DNA of 64,000 nt from Streptomyces neyagawaensis (GTDB taxonomy: Bacteria > Actinomycetota > Actinomycetes > Streptomycetales > Streptomycetaceae). Both the position numbers and the translations under genes were made by a program. Positions 49,313 to 57,734 of the stretch are shown in pieces (the stretch's first letter is position 1; every line of letters begins with the position of its first letter). The notes beneath the pieces were generated by a model. It worked only from the letters and a program-made list of their open reading frames with translations. It made no database searches and was not told the DNA's origin. The stretch is from assembly GCF_023516595.1 (NCBI RefSeq), contig NZ_JAMGBG010000103.1:1-64000 (forward strand). The letters run 5' to 3'.

Positions 49313-50950
49313 CTATGGCGCGGTGTCCTCGGCGAGGACCCGCGCCATCGTGCGTTCGGCGAGCGCGGTGATGGTGACGAACGGGTTGACGCCGATCGAG
49401 CCGGGCACCAGCGAGCCGTCGGTGACGTAGAGCTTCGAGTAGCCCTTCACCCTCCCGTAGTCGTCGGTCGCCTTGCCCAGCACACAGCCGCCCAGCGGGT
49501 GGTAGGTGAAGTCGTCGGCGAACACCTTGTTGGACGAGCCGAACAGGTCGTACCGGTAGATCGTGTGGTTGGCCGAGTTGATCCGGTCGAACAGCTTCTT
49601 GGCCATGGAGACGGAGACCGCGCTCTGGGCGGCGCTCCAGCCGAGCTTCGCCGAGTCGCTCGCGGCGTCGTAGGTGAACGAGGCGCGCTCGGGGTTCTTG
49701 GTGAGGGCGAGGTAGAGGCTGACCCAGTGCTCAAGACCGGTGGGCAGCGGGGCTATCTCGGCGAAGACGGGGTTGGCGGTGTTGGCCCAGTCGTCGATGC
49801 CGAGCACCGGCATGGTCGACTGGTTCGCCCCGACCGTGTCCCACAGGTGGTTGGCCCGGCCGAGCATCACATTGCCGTTGGGGCCCCAGCCGGCCCCCAC
49901 GCTCGCGTTCAGTGCGGGCAGGGTGCCCTTGGCCCGTGCCCGGACGAGGAGTTCGGAGGTACCGACGCTCCCCGCGCCGAGGAAGAGGTACGTGCAGCCG
50001 TACTCCTTGGTCTCGACGACCGTGTCGGTGTCGTCGACGCGGTCGACGGTGACGACGTACGTCCCGTCGGGCTCCCTGCGGATGCCCCTGGCCCGCTCCA
50101 TGGTGTGGATGGTGACGTTTCCGGTGCCGAGGGCGGCGGCGAGGTACGTCTTGTCGAGGCTCTTCTTGCCGTGGTTGTTGCCGTAGATGACCTCCCCGGC
50201 GAGGGCCGACTTGGTCGCCGTGCCGGCCGCCTCGCGCTGCATGTAGCCGAAGTCGTAGACGCTCGGCACGAAGGTGGTCCGCAGGCCGGCCTTCTGGGCG
50301 TGGGCGCGGGAGACACGGCTGAAGCGGTACCACTCGGTGGACTCGAACCACGCCGGGTCGACGGTGTTGACGCCGAGCATGGCGCGGGCGCGCGGGAAGT
50401 ACGTGCCGTACATCTCGGCGGCGTCGACGGTGGGGAACTGCTCGGCGAAGTACGACGGGAGGGGGGTGACGGCCATGCTGCCGTTGACGAGGGAGCCGCC
50501 GCCGACGCCGCGGCCCAGGAAGACGGACATGTTGGCGTAGCGGACCCGGTCCAGGACGCCGGGGTAGGGGCTGATGTCCCGGTTGACGACGTCCAGCCAC
50601 AGGAAGGTGGCGAGCGGGGCCTCCGTGCGGGTCTTGAACCACATGGATCTGCTGTCCGGTTCCCTGGTCGAACAGAAGACCTTGCCGTCCGGGCCGACCG
50701 TGTTCCACAGTCGGCCCATCTCCAGGACGACGGTGCGGATACCGGCCTGTCCGAGGCGGAGGGCGGCCACGGCGGCGCCGTAGCCCGAGCCGATGACGAG
50801 GGCCGGGGAGGTGTCGACGGCGTCGGGCTCGACGGCGTGCGCCGACTGGAGGCCGACTCTGGTGAGCCCGAGGGCGGCGGCCGTCTGGAGGGCAGCCATG
50901 CCGAGGATGCGACGGCGAGAAAGGTGATGTTGCGTCAGTTTCTCTGTCAT
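49313..50950 (-). CDS. choA: Secreted cholesterol oxidase (GMC family, class I)
   Basis: A 545-residue flavoprotein that oxidises and isomerises cholesterol to cholest-4-en-3-one. It starts with a twin-arginine-type signal (SRRRILGMAALQTAAALG, AHA-VE cleavage near residue 38), then ALVIGSGYGAAVAALRLG for FAD. Catalytic residues match the Streptomyces SA-COO enzyme with exact spacing: E398 (FAEIAP), H484 (YHPLGG) and N522 (GVNPF), 86 and 38 residues apart as E361, H447 and N485. Convergent with the acyl-CoA ligase with an 18-nt gap. The ATG at 50950 lacks a clear Shine-Dalgarno site. Confidence 0.95.
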   Translation of the reverse strand: MTEKLTQHHLSRRRILGMAALQTAAALGLTRVGLQSAHAVEPDAVDTSPALVIGSGYGAAVAALRLGQAGIRTVVLEMGRLWNTVGPDGKVFCSTREPDSRSMWFKTRTEAPLATFLWLDVVNRDISPYPGVLDRVRYANMSVFLGRGVGGGSLVNGSMAVTPLPSYFAEQFPTVDAAEMYGTYFPRARAMLGVNTVDPAWFESTEWYRFSRVSRAHAQKAGLRTTFVPSVYDFGYMQREAAGTATKSALAGEVIYGNNHGKKSLDKTYLAAALGTGNVTIHTMERARGIRREPDGTYVVTVDRVDDTDTVVETKEYGCTYLFLGAGSVGTSELLVRARAKGTLPALNASVGAGWGPNGNVMLGRANHLWDTVGANQSTMPVLGIDDWANTANPVFAEIAPLPTGLEHWVSLYLALTKNPERASFTYDAASDSAKLGWSAAQSAVSVSMAKKLFDRINSANHTIYRYDLFGSSNKVFADDFTYHPLGGCVLGKATDDYGRVKGYSKLYVTDGSLVPGSIGVNPFVTITALAERTMARVLAEDTAP

Positions 50951-51010
50951 GCACACAGGATGGGCGGACGCCCCCATTCCCACCAGAGATGCTGGATGAC
51001 CCTTTTGCCC

Positions 51011-52153
51011 CTACAGCAACAACTCCAACTTTTCGGCCAATGTGTCCCACCGCCACCGTTCCTCCACCCACGCCCGCCCCCGCTCCCCCATCCGGCGGCG
51101 CAGCTCGGGATCGCTGAGCAGGGTGACGACGCGCTCCGCGGCCTCCTCCGGGTGACCGCCCCGCACGACCCAGCCGGTCTCGCCGTCGAGCACCGCGTCG
51201 GGGGCGCCGCCGGAGTCACCGGCGACCACGGGGAGGCCGGTGGCGGACGCCTCCAGGTAGACGATGCCGAGGCCCTCCACGTCCAGCCCGCCCCGCCGGG
51301 TGCGGCACGGCATGGCGAAGACGTCGCCCGCGCCGTAGTGGGCGGGCAGTTCGGACCAGGGCACGGACCCGGTGAAACGGACCGACCCGGCGACGCCGGT
51401 CTCCTCGGCGAGACGGCGCAGCTCCTTCTCGTACGGCCCTCCGCCGACGATCAGCAGGACCGCGTCCGGCTCCTTCGCGAGGATCACCGGCATCGCCCGG
51501 ATCAGGGTGTCCTGGCCCTTGCGGGGGACCAGCCGGGAGACGCACACGACCACCGGCCGGTCGGTGAGCCCGAGCCGGGCGCGGACCTCGTCGCCGCCGG
51601 AGTCCGGGTGGAAGGTCTTCTCGTCCACGCCGGGCGGCAGCTGGACCATGCGCCCGGCCGCCTCGGGGGTGAGGGCCGTGGCGATCCGGGAGCGCGTGTA
51701 CTCGCCGAGGTAGGTGATCGTGTCCGTGCCCTCGCCGATCCGCCGCAGCAGCTGCCGGGCGGCGGGCAGCTGCGCCCAGCCCGCCTCGTGGCCGTGCGTG
51801 GTGGCCACCAGCCGCCGGGCGCCCGCCCGGCGCAGCGCGGGGGCCATCAGGCCGAGGGGGGCCGCCGCCCCGAACCACACGGACGTGCAGCCGTGCTCCC
51901 GCAGCAGCCGTACGGCCGTCCGCGTGGCGCCGGGCGTCGGCAGCAGCATGGTCGTGCGGTCGCGCACGACGGTGAAGGGCTGCTCGGCGTCGAAGGCGGC
52001 CGTCGCCTCGACGCCCTCGCGGCTCCGCTTCCAGGTGGAGGCGTAGACGACGACCTTCTCGGGGTCCAGACGCAGCGCCATGTTGTGCAGGAACGCCTGG
52101 ATGCCGCCGGGCCGGGGCGGGAAGTCGTTGGTCACGATCAGGGTCTTGTGCAT
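51011..52153 (-). CDS. GT4 glycosyltransferase, PimB'-like
   Basis: A 380-residue GT-B enzyme. N-terminal TLIVTNDFPPRPGGIQAFL is the PimB/MgtA-type start, VVCVSRLVPRKGQDTLIRAM the donor fold, and GLDVEGLGIVYLEASATGLP with GDSGGAPDAV the EX7E donor site. Actinobacterial relatives transfer mannose from GDP-mannose to phosphatidylinositol mannosides (PimB', Rv2188c), and the order next to a FadD15-like gene matches mycobacteria. TAGGGT eight nt before ATG 52153 suggests a leaderless transcript. Divergent from the GT87 gene. Confidence 0.9.
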   Translation of the reverse strand: MHKTLIVTNDFPPRPGGIQAFLHNMALRLDPEKVVVYASTWKRSREGVEATAAFDAEQPFTVVRDRTTMLLPTPGATRTAVRLLREHGCTSVWFGAAAPLGLMAPALRRAGARRLVATTHGHEAGWAQLPAARQLLRRIGEGTDTITYLGEYTRSRIATALTPEAAGRMVQLPPGVDEKTFHPDSGGDEVRARLGLTDRPVVVCVSRLVPRKGQDTLIRAMPVILAKEPDAVLLIVGGGPYEKELRRLAEETGVAGSVRFTGSVPWSELPAHYGAGDVFAMPCRTRRGGLDVEGLGIVYLEASATGLPVVAGDSGGAPDAVLDGETGWVVRGGHPEEAAERVVTLLSDPELRRRMGERGRAWVEERWRWDTLAEKLELLL

Positions 52154-52391
52154 CGCCGCCGACCCTACCGAACGGGGCCGTGACAGCCGCCGCGAGGCAC
52201 CCCGCACGGGACCCGGCGAGAGGCACCACGCACGGGACCCGCGCGGCAGACACCTCGCGCAGGATCCGCCCCCGTTTCACCGCCGTCTTCCAGTCGGACG
52301 GGAGATCATGTCCCCCCACCCGCACAATCGTGGGGTAACCCGCGCGGAGACGACACGCCGGGCGCGGCGGCACTTCGGACAGGGGCATCGG

Positions 52392-53633
52392 ATGGCTCAG
52401 CTGGACATGACGGGCACACGGCGGCCCCCGTTCGGCCTGCTCGCGGTCTGGGGCGCGACCAGGCTGGTCCTGCTGCTGTTCGTGTTCAAGGTGTGGGTGT
52501 TCCCGGGCCCGGACGTCACCACGGACGTGTCGGTCATCTACCAGGGCTGGTACGGCACCCTGCGCACCGGAACGTATCCGCTGGACGACGTGACGTGGCA
52601 GTACCCGCCCGCCGCCGCCCTCGCGATCCTCTCCCCCGCGCTGCTGCCGTTCCTGGAGTACGCCTCCGCGTTCTTCGTCCTCGCCTTCCTCGCCGATCTG
52701 GCGGTGCTCGCCCTGCTCCTGTACACCGGCGGCCGGCCGGGGCGGTCCCGGCGCGGTGCCTGGGTGTGGGCGGTGGGCCTGCCGCTGCTCGGCCCGACGG
52801 TGTACGCCCGCTACGACGTGATGGTGACCGCGGTCGCCGTCGCCGCGCTCCTCGCCGGCAGCCGCCGCCCGGCGGTGCTGGGGGCGCTGACGGCCTTCGC
52901 GGCCCTGTTGAAGGTGTGGCCGGCCCTGTTGCTCCTGGGGGCCCGCGGCCGTACGGCGTGGCTCTGGGCGGCGGCCACGGCGGCCGGCCTGTCGCTGGTC
53001 TTCGCCGTCTCGATGCCCGGCGCGTTCGCCTTCCTGACCTTCCAGCGCGACCGGGGCACCGAGGTGGAGTCGCTGGGCGCCCTCGTCTTCCACGTGGCCC
53101 GGCACTTCGGCTGGGACGGCCAGGTACTGCTGAACTACGGCTCGGTCGAGTTCCTCGGCGACCACGTCGACGTCGTGAGCGACGCGGCCCTGGCCCTGAG
53201 CGGGGTGGCGTTCGCCTGGCTGCTGCTGTGGCGGGTGCGGGCCCGGCGGTTCGCGCCGCACACCCTCGCGGACGCCGCGTTCACGGCGGTGCTGATGTTC
53301 ACGGCGACCAGCAGGGTGATCAGCCCCCAGTACATGGTGTGGCTGGTCGGCCTCGCGGCCGTGTGCCTCTGCTTCCGGGCGGATCGTATGCGGTGGCCCG
53401 CCGTCCTGGTCCTGATGGCGTCCTTCGTGACCGTGCTGGAGTTCCCGATCTGGTTCGGCCATGTCGTCATGAGCGACTGGCTGGGCATCACGCTCCTCTT
53501 CGTCCGCAACGGGCTCCTTGTGCTGGCCTCGCTCGTCGCCGCCCTCGAACTGTGGCGGAGCACGGTTCCGCACCCGCGCCGGGCCGCGGTCCCGGGGCAG
53601 GCGGCCCGCACCAGGGAGTCGCTGAACTCCTGA
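52392..53633 (+). CDS. GT87-type polyprenyl-phosphate-dependent mannosyltransferase
   Basis: A 413-residue multi-spanning protein with about ten helices and the GT-C pattern: short N-terminal helix, then an acidic loop (GPDVTTDVSVIYQGWYGTL), WQYPPAAALAILSP, and RYDVMVT. It resembles the GT87 alpha-mannosyltransferases such as mycobacterial Rv2181. AGGGG precedes ATG 52392; an upstream ATG at 52308 with GGGAG is a possible alternative. Together with the divergent GT4 gene it points to mannosylation of envelope lipids or glycans; the acceptor is unknown. Confidence 0.87.
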   Translation: MAQLDMTGTRRPPFGLLAVWGATRLVLLLFVFKVWVFPGPDVTTDVSVIYQGWYGTLRTGTYPLDDVTWQYPPAAALAILSPALLPFLEYASAFFVLAFLADLAVLALLLYTGGRPGRSRRGAWVWAVGLPLLGPTVYARYDVMVTAVAVAALLAGSRRPAVLGALTAFAALLKVWPALLLLGARGRTAWLWAAATAAGLSLVFAVSMPGAFAFLTFQRDRGTEVESLGALVFHVARHFGWDGQVLLNYGSVEFLGDHVDVVSDAALALSGVAFAWLLLWRVRARRFAPHTLADAAFTAVLMFTATSRVISPQYMVWLVGLAAVCLCFRADRMRWPAVLVLMASFVTVLEFPIWFGHVVMSDWLGITLLFVRNGLLVLASLVAALELWRSTVPHPRRAAVPGQAARTRESLNS

Positions 53634-53656
53634 GCGTGCCCGGCGCGACGGCGGCG

Positions 53657-54565
53657 TCAGCCGCGGCCGCGGATGCTGTCGATGATGCGGGTCCAGTTGT
53701 CGCCGCCGTGGCCGTCCTCGATGGCGCGCAGGTAGTGGGCCTGCACCGCCAGGGGCAGCGCGAGGTCGAGGCCGAGCGACGTGCTGGTCTCGACGATGTG
53801 GTCGGACGTCGCGCCCATCATGGTGACCGTGCTGAGGTCGCCCGGGTGCTCGCCCGCGTCGAGCGCGGCACCGGGGTGCTCCTCACCGGCCCTCAGCATG
53901 GCGCCGATCGAGTCGGTGAAGGACAGCAGCTCCGGCAGCGCCTCCTTGGCGGGTGTCCCCGCCGAACCCAGCATCGCGGTGGCGTGCATCAGCCCCGACA
54001 GGGTGGTGAGGAACACGGCGAGCTGGGCCTGGTACATCAGCTGGGCGAGGCCCGGGTCCGCGCCCAGGTACCGCGGTGTCCCCAGCCGGGCCAGCGCCTC
54101 CCGGTGCCGCTCGAACACCGGGGCGTCGCCGCTGTAGTAGACCTGCGACGCCGGCGTGCCGACCATCGGCGCGGGGACCATGACACCCCCGGTGAGGAAG
54201 GCGGCCCCGTGGCCCGCCGCCCAGGTCGCCGCCTCGCGGGTGCGGCCCGGGGTGTCGGAGCTGAGGTTGACCAGCGTCCGGCCCGCGAGGGACGCGGCGG
54301 CGCGGTCGAGGATGTCGTACATGGCCCGGTAGTCGGTGAGGCTGAGGATCACGAGATCACTCGCCTCGACCGCCTCGCCGGGGGTCGCCGCGAGGGTCGC
54401 GCCGTCGGCGACGAGGCCGTCGGCGCGGGAGGCGGTGCGGTTCCAGACGGTGACCGGGTGGCCGGCGGCGAGCAGGGTGCGGGTCATCGCCTGCCCCATC
54501 GGGCCGAGCCCGATGACGGTGACGGAACTGTCCTTGCTGGTAGGGGTGTTCTGGTGTGCGTTCAC
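53657..54565 (-). CDS. Imine reductase-like NAD(P)-dependent oxidoreductase
   Basis: A 302-residue beta-hydroxyacid dehydrogenase-fold enzyme. TVIGLGPMGQAMTRTLLAAG binds the cofactor and GHPVTVWNRT favours NADPH; LSLTDYRAMYDIL, VNLSSDTPG, FLTGGVMVPAP and YYSGDAPVFERH, with DPGLAQLMYQAQ and the C-terminal DGHGGDNW, follow the imine reductase pattern rather than 6-phosphogluconate dehydrogenase. The natural substrate of this class is usually unknown. The GTG at 54565 overlaps a GGAGG with tight spacing; a GTG at 54589 is the alternative. Divergent from an HxlR regulator across a perfect palindrome. Confidence 0.85.
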   Translation of the reverse strand: MNAHQNTPTSKDSSVTVIGLGPMGQAMTRTLLAAGHPVTVWNRTASRADGLVADGATLAATPGEAVEASDLVILSLTDYRAMYDILDRAAASLAGRTLVNLSSDTPGRTREAATWAAGHGAAFLTGGVMVPAPMVGTPASQVYYSGDAPVFERHREALARLGTPRYLGADPGLAQLMYQAQLAVFLTTLSGLMHATAMLGSAGTPAKEALPELLSFTDSIGAMLRAGEEHPGAALDAGEHPGDLSTVTMMGATSDHIVETSTSLGLDLALPLAVQAHYLRAIEDGHGGDNWTRIIDSIRGRG

Positions 54566-54598
54566 CCCTCCATGCTCGAACAGCGCCACTAGTCTCGG

Positions 54599-54625
54599 AA
54601 GTACCGACTAATTACTGCGGTACTT
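54599..54625. promoter_or_regulatory. Operator between the imine reductase and HxlR genes
   Basis: AAGTACCG (54599-54606) and CGGTACTT (54618-54625) are perfect inverted arms with an A/T-rich 11-nt centre (ACTAATTACTG). It is placed between the divergent starts and has the size of a winged-helix dimer site. Confidence 0.7.
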
Positions 54626-54648
54626 ACCTTTCCGTTAGGGGGATCGTG

Positions 54649-55020
54649 ATGGCGAGGGCGCCGAGACGGGGGCCGTACATCTGCGGCATCGACGCCGCGT
54701 TCGACGTGTTGAGCGGCAAGTGGAAGGGGTTCATCCTCTGGGAACTGGAGGTCCACCGCGTACGCCGCTTCGCCGAGCTCCGCCGCGGGATGCCGGGCGT
54801 GAGCGAAAAGATGCTGACGCAGCACCTGCGCGAGCTGGAGGAGGACGGCCTCGTACACCGGGAGGTCTACGCCGAAGTGCCGCCGCGGGTGGAGTACTCC
54901 CTGACCGAGGACGGGCGGACGCTCAACCGGGCGTTGGAGCCGCTCGGCGCCTGGGGTGTGGAGCGGATGCGCCGCGAGGGCACGGAAGCGGTCGACGTCA
55001 CCGGCACCGCGCACGGTTAG
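54649..55020 (+). CDS. HxlR family transcriptional regulator
   Basis: A 123-residue winged helix protein: YICGIDAAFDVLSGKWKGFI, VRRFAELRRGMPGVSEKMLT, QHLRELEEDGLVHREVYAEV, PPRVEYSLTEDGRTL, the complete HxlR signature. The N-terminal Cys (C13) sits where redox- or aldehyde-sensing members carry their reactive cysteine. ATG 54649 (or GTG 54646) follows AGGGGGA. It probably controls the divergent imine reductase through the site at 54599-54625. Confidence 0.93.
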   Translation: MARAPRRGPYICGIDAAFDVLSGKWKGFILWELEVHRVRRFAELRRGMPGVSEKMLTQHLRELEEDGLVHREVYAEVPPRVEYSLTEDGRTLNRALEPLGAWGVERMRREGTEAVDVTGTAHG

Positions 55021-55088
55021 GGCCCTTCTGATGGATCTCCGCGGCGTCGCCACGCCCGGCGGGCCGCGTGCGCCCAGGAGCCCGGCGC

Positions 55089-56309
55089 TCAGTCGAGCTG
55101 CGCCCGTACGTAATCCCGCCACTGTGCCGTGAAGGCGGCGAGGTTCGTGCCCAGGACGTCCTTCAGGGCGCCCTCCACGGCCCCGGGGCGCTTCCCGTGG
55201 GCTGCGACGGCGCGGTAGAACTCGTCGAGCCGTACCTCGCCCCAGCGGTCCGCGATCAGCCGGCAGGCGAGCCAGCCGCCCTCGTAGGCGCGGGCGAGCC
55301 GGCCCGAGTCGCCGGAGAACCCGAAGTCGGCGTCCGTCGGCAGCGCGCCGGGGACCCGACCCGCCGCGACCGCCCTCCGCAGCTCCGGGGCGACCTCCGG
55401 CGCGGTGCGGCCGGTCGCCCGGTATCCGGCCCAGTCGGCGTACCCCTCGGAGAGCCACAGGGGCGTGGCGGCGTTGGTGTGGGCGCGGGTGGCGACATGG
55501 GTCGTCTCATGGGTGAGGACGACCTGCTTGCCGAACGCGCCGAGCACCCCGTACGCGTCGGGGTTGACGATGATCCGGTCCGCGGGCGCCCTGGCCGCGC
55601 CTCCGGCCTCCCCGGTGGTGACGGCGGCGATCCCCTGGTAGCCGGACGCGGGCGCCCCGAGGAGCTCCGCCATCTCCTCCAGCGACTTCGGGACGAGGAC
55701 GACGACCCGGCGTGCCCAGTCCTCGCCCCACGCCTCGGTCACGGCGGGCACGGCCCGGTCCGCCAGCCGGGCGTACTCCCGCAGGTCCGCGTCCGACCGG
55801 CCCACCCCGAGCACCAGGCTCCGCTCACCGCGGACGGCCCGTATCGGCCCCTGTTCCCACAGCTGTTCGGTGCCCTTGTCCGATGGCTCGTCGGAGGCGA
55901 CCCGCCAGCGGCCGTCGCCGTCCCGCGCCAGGGTCAGCGTGCGTACGGCGGTGACGGGCGCCTTGTCGTAGCCGCGTATCCGGTAGCGCAGGGCCGCCTC
56001 GGCGGTCGCCCGGTCGCCTGTGCGCCGGAAGCCGGTGAGGTCGTAGGACCAGGAGGCCAGGGGCAGATCGCGGAGGTTCGCGAACTCGGCCGCCCCGGTG
56101 GCCCGTTGACCGCGCGTGGTGACCACCGGCTCCTCGGTGGCCCGGTACGCCGCCGCGTCCCGTTCCAGGACCGCCGTCGCCCGCCGGTCGAGCATGGCCT
56201 CGACGTCGGCGCGCGCGGAGTCCGGTGCCGCGCCGCCGCAGCCGGCGAGCAGGGTCAGCGCGAGACAGACTCCCGCGCCTCCCGCGAGCGCACGCCTTCG
56301 ACCAGCCAC
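55089..56309 (-). CDS. Lipoprotein with gluzincin-type HExxH metallopeptidase motif
   Basis: A 406-residue exported protein. The lipobox is LLAGC at about residues 20-24, so the mature protein is lipid-anchored outside. The N-terminal half is an alpha/beta domain; the C-terminal half has LTHETTHVATRAH with the zinc motif HETTH and, 18 residues on, WLSEGYADW with the third zinc ligand Glu, as in M1/gluzincin peptidases. Substrate unknown. GTG start at 56309. It is the last gene of a run with the NlpC/P60 gene upstream (73 nt). Confidence 0.86.
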   Translation of the reverse strand: MAGRRRALAGGAGVCLALTLLAGCGGAAPDSARADVEAMLDRRATAVLERDAAAYRATEEPVVTTRGQRATGAAEFANLRDLPLASWSYDLTGFRRTGDRATAEAALRYRIRGYDKAPVTAVRTLTLARDGDGRWRVASDEPSDKGTEQLWEQGPIRAVRGERSLVLGVGRSDADLREYARLADRAVPAVTEAWGEDWARRVVVLVPKSLEEMAELLGAPASGYQGIAAVTTGEAGGAARAPADRIIVNPDAYGVLGAFGKQVVLTHETTHVATRAHTNAATPLWLSEGYADWAGYRATGRTAPEVAPELRRAVAAGRVPGALPTDADFGFSGDSGRLARAYEGGWLACRLIADRWGEVRLDEFYRAVAAHGKRPGAVEGALKDVLGTNLAAFTAQWRDYVRAQLD

Positions 56310-56381
56310 GTTCCCGATCGTACGGCGGCCCGGCCGCCCCCGGGGCGGGGCGGCCGGGCCTCGATGCGGCGGGGTCCGCGG

Positions 56382-57419
56382 TCAGGGGCGGGTGACCGAG
56401 GCGATGGGCATCATGCCGACGGGGTCGTAGCGGACGGGGGCGCCCGGGTAGGGGGCGTGAATGACCTGGCCGTTGCCCACGTACATACCGACGTGGCTGG
56501 CGTCGGAGCGGTAGGTGACCAGGTCTCCCGGCTGGGCCTGGGAGAGCGGGACCTGGGTGCCCGCGTACCGCTGGGCCTGCGAGGTCCGCGGGAGCGCGAC
56601 ACCTGCCTGGGCGTACGACCACACCATCAGGCCCGAGCAGTCGAAGCCGTTCGGGCCGGTGGACCCCCAGATGTACGGCTTGCCGAGGGCGGAGCGGGCC
56701 GCGGAGACGGCGGTGGCGGCACGGGCGTTGGGGGCGTCGGCACCCGAGGGCTCGGGGGTCTCCTGCTCCATCTCGGCGCGGCCGGAGCGGGAGGCGCGGT
56801 CGTACTCCGCGCGCTCCTCGTCGGGCAGGGAGTTGAGGAGTTCGCGGGCCTTGGCGAGCTTCCGCTCGACGGTCCGCTTGTGCGCGGCGACGGCCTTGCG
56901 GCTCTTCTCCAGCTCGGTGAGCTTCCCGGTGGCCTCCTGGCGCTTCTGGGCGAGCTCCCGCACCGCCTGCTGGAGGTCGCGGAGTTCGCCCGCCTGGTGG
57001 GTGCTGATCCGGTCGAGCGCGGAGGCCTTGGCGAGGTAGTCGTCCGGGTCGGTGGAGAACAGCAGGGCGAGCGACGGGTCGAGGGCGCCCGAGCGGTACT
57101 GCGCGCCGGCCAGCGAACCGAGGGACTCCCGCATGGTGTTGACGCTGTCCTGCTTGCGGGCGATGGCGTCCTGGGCGGCGCCGATCTGGTCGCGCAGCTC
57201 GTCGGCGCGCTCGTCGGCCTTGTTGTACGCCTCGGTGGCCCGTTCGGCCTGCTCGTACAGCCGGTCCACCTCGGCGCGGGTGGAGTTGTCGTGCGGCGCG
57301 GCGGCGGCCTGCTGGACGGGGATGGCGCCGAGCGCGGCGGCCGCGGCGGACAGCACGCCCAGGGCGGCGGCTGCGCCCCGGTCGAAACCGGACGGTACAA
57401 GACGACTGTGGGACCCCAC
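56382..57419 (-). CDS. NlpC/P60 peptidoglycan endopeptidase with coiled coil (RipA-like), copy 1
   Basis: A 345-residue secreted cell-wall hydrolase. Signal peptide to about residue 41 (AALGAIPVQQAAAAPH), a long coiled coil (45-210) that in RipA-type enzymes controls access to the active site, then the NlpC/P60 domain with C261 in GFDCSGLMVWSYAQAG, the His in SHVGMYVGNG and the third residue His in VIHAPYPG. It cleaves the D-Glu-mDAP/LL-DAP stem-peptide bond. GAAGGGAG is 11 nt before GTG 57419. It lies just downstream of a paralogue on the same strand, separated by a terminator and its own promoter. Confidence 0.93.
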   Translation of the reverse strand: MGSHSRLVPSGFDRGAAAALGVLSAAAAALGAIPVQQAAAAPHDNSTRAEVDRLYEQAERATEAYNKADERADELRDQIGAAQDAIARKQDSVNTMRESLGSLAGAQYRSGALDPSLALLFSTDPDDYLAKASALDRISTHQAGELRDLQQAVRELAQKRQEATGKLTELEKSRKAVAAHKRTVERKLAKARELLNSLPDEERAEYDRASRSGRAEMEQETPEPSGADAPNARAATAVSAARSALGKPYIWGSTGPNGFDCSGLMVWSYAQAGVALPRTSQAQRYAGTQVPLSQAQPGDLVTYRSDASHVGMYVGNGQVIHAPYPGAPVRYDPVGMMPIASVTRP

Positions 57420-57524
57420 GGGAAGCCGCACTCCCTTCGACGGCGGACAGGATCCTCCCCCGGCACGGCGTCGAGGTGCCCCTTCGCGGGGGCGTTCTCA
57501 CGGCGGGTGAGGAAGGCGCGGCCG

Positions 57525-57554
57525 ACAGTAGCCGCGCGACCCGGTCACAGCCAA
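57525..57554 (-). promoter_or_regulatory. Candidate promoter of NlpC/P60 copy 1
   Basis: On the minus strand TTGGCT (57554-57549) and TACTGT (57530-57525) with an 18-nt spacer, about 105 nt before the start codon. The rest of the 57420-57734 gap is the upstream terminator and leader with no ORF. Confidence 0.5.
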
Positions 57555-57681
57555 AGACCTCCGCGGACACGGAGCGTGACACCTTGCTCGGGGCGCAGGT
57601 CACCAGCGGGGCGCGGGGTCAGTGCGAGGTGCGGGAATTCGCCCGTTCGGGCGGCGTTGTGTCCTGATCTTGAAGCGGAAA

Positions 57682-57716
57682 GAGGCCGGTTGTCACGGTG
57701 CGTGACAACCGGCCTC
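57682..57716 (-). terminator. Terminator of NlpC/P60 copy 2
   Basis: 15-bp perfect arms (57682-57696, 57702-57716) with a 5-nt loop followed by TTTCCGCTTC, 18 nt past the stop. Confidence 0.88.
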
Positions 57717-57734
57717 GTTCGAGCCGTGAATGCG

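Noticed and set aside
57420..57680. Possible c-di-AMP (ydaO) riboswitch before NlpC/P60 copy 1
   Set aside because: Streptomyces hydrolase genes often have one, but I could not find the conserved core in this leader or in 58770-59034.
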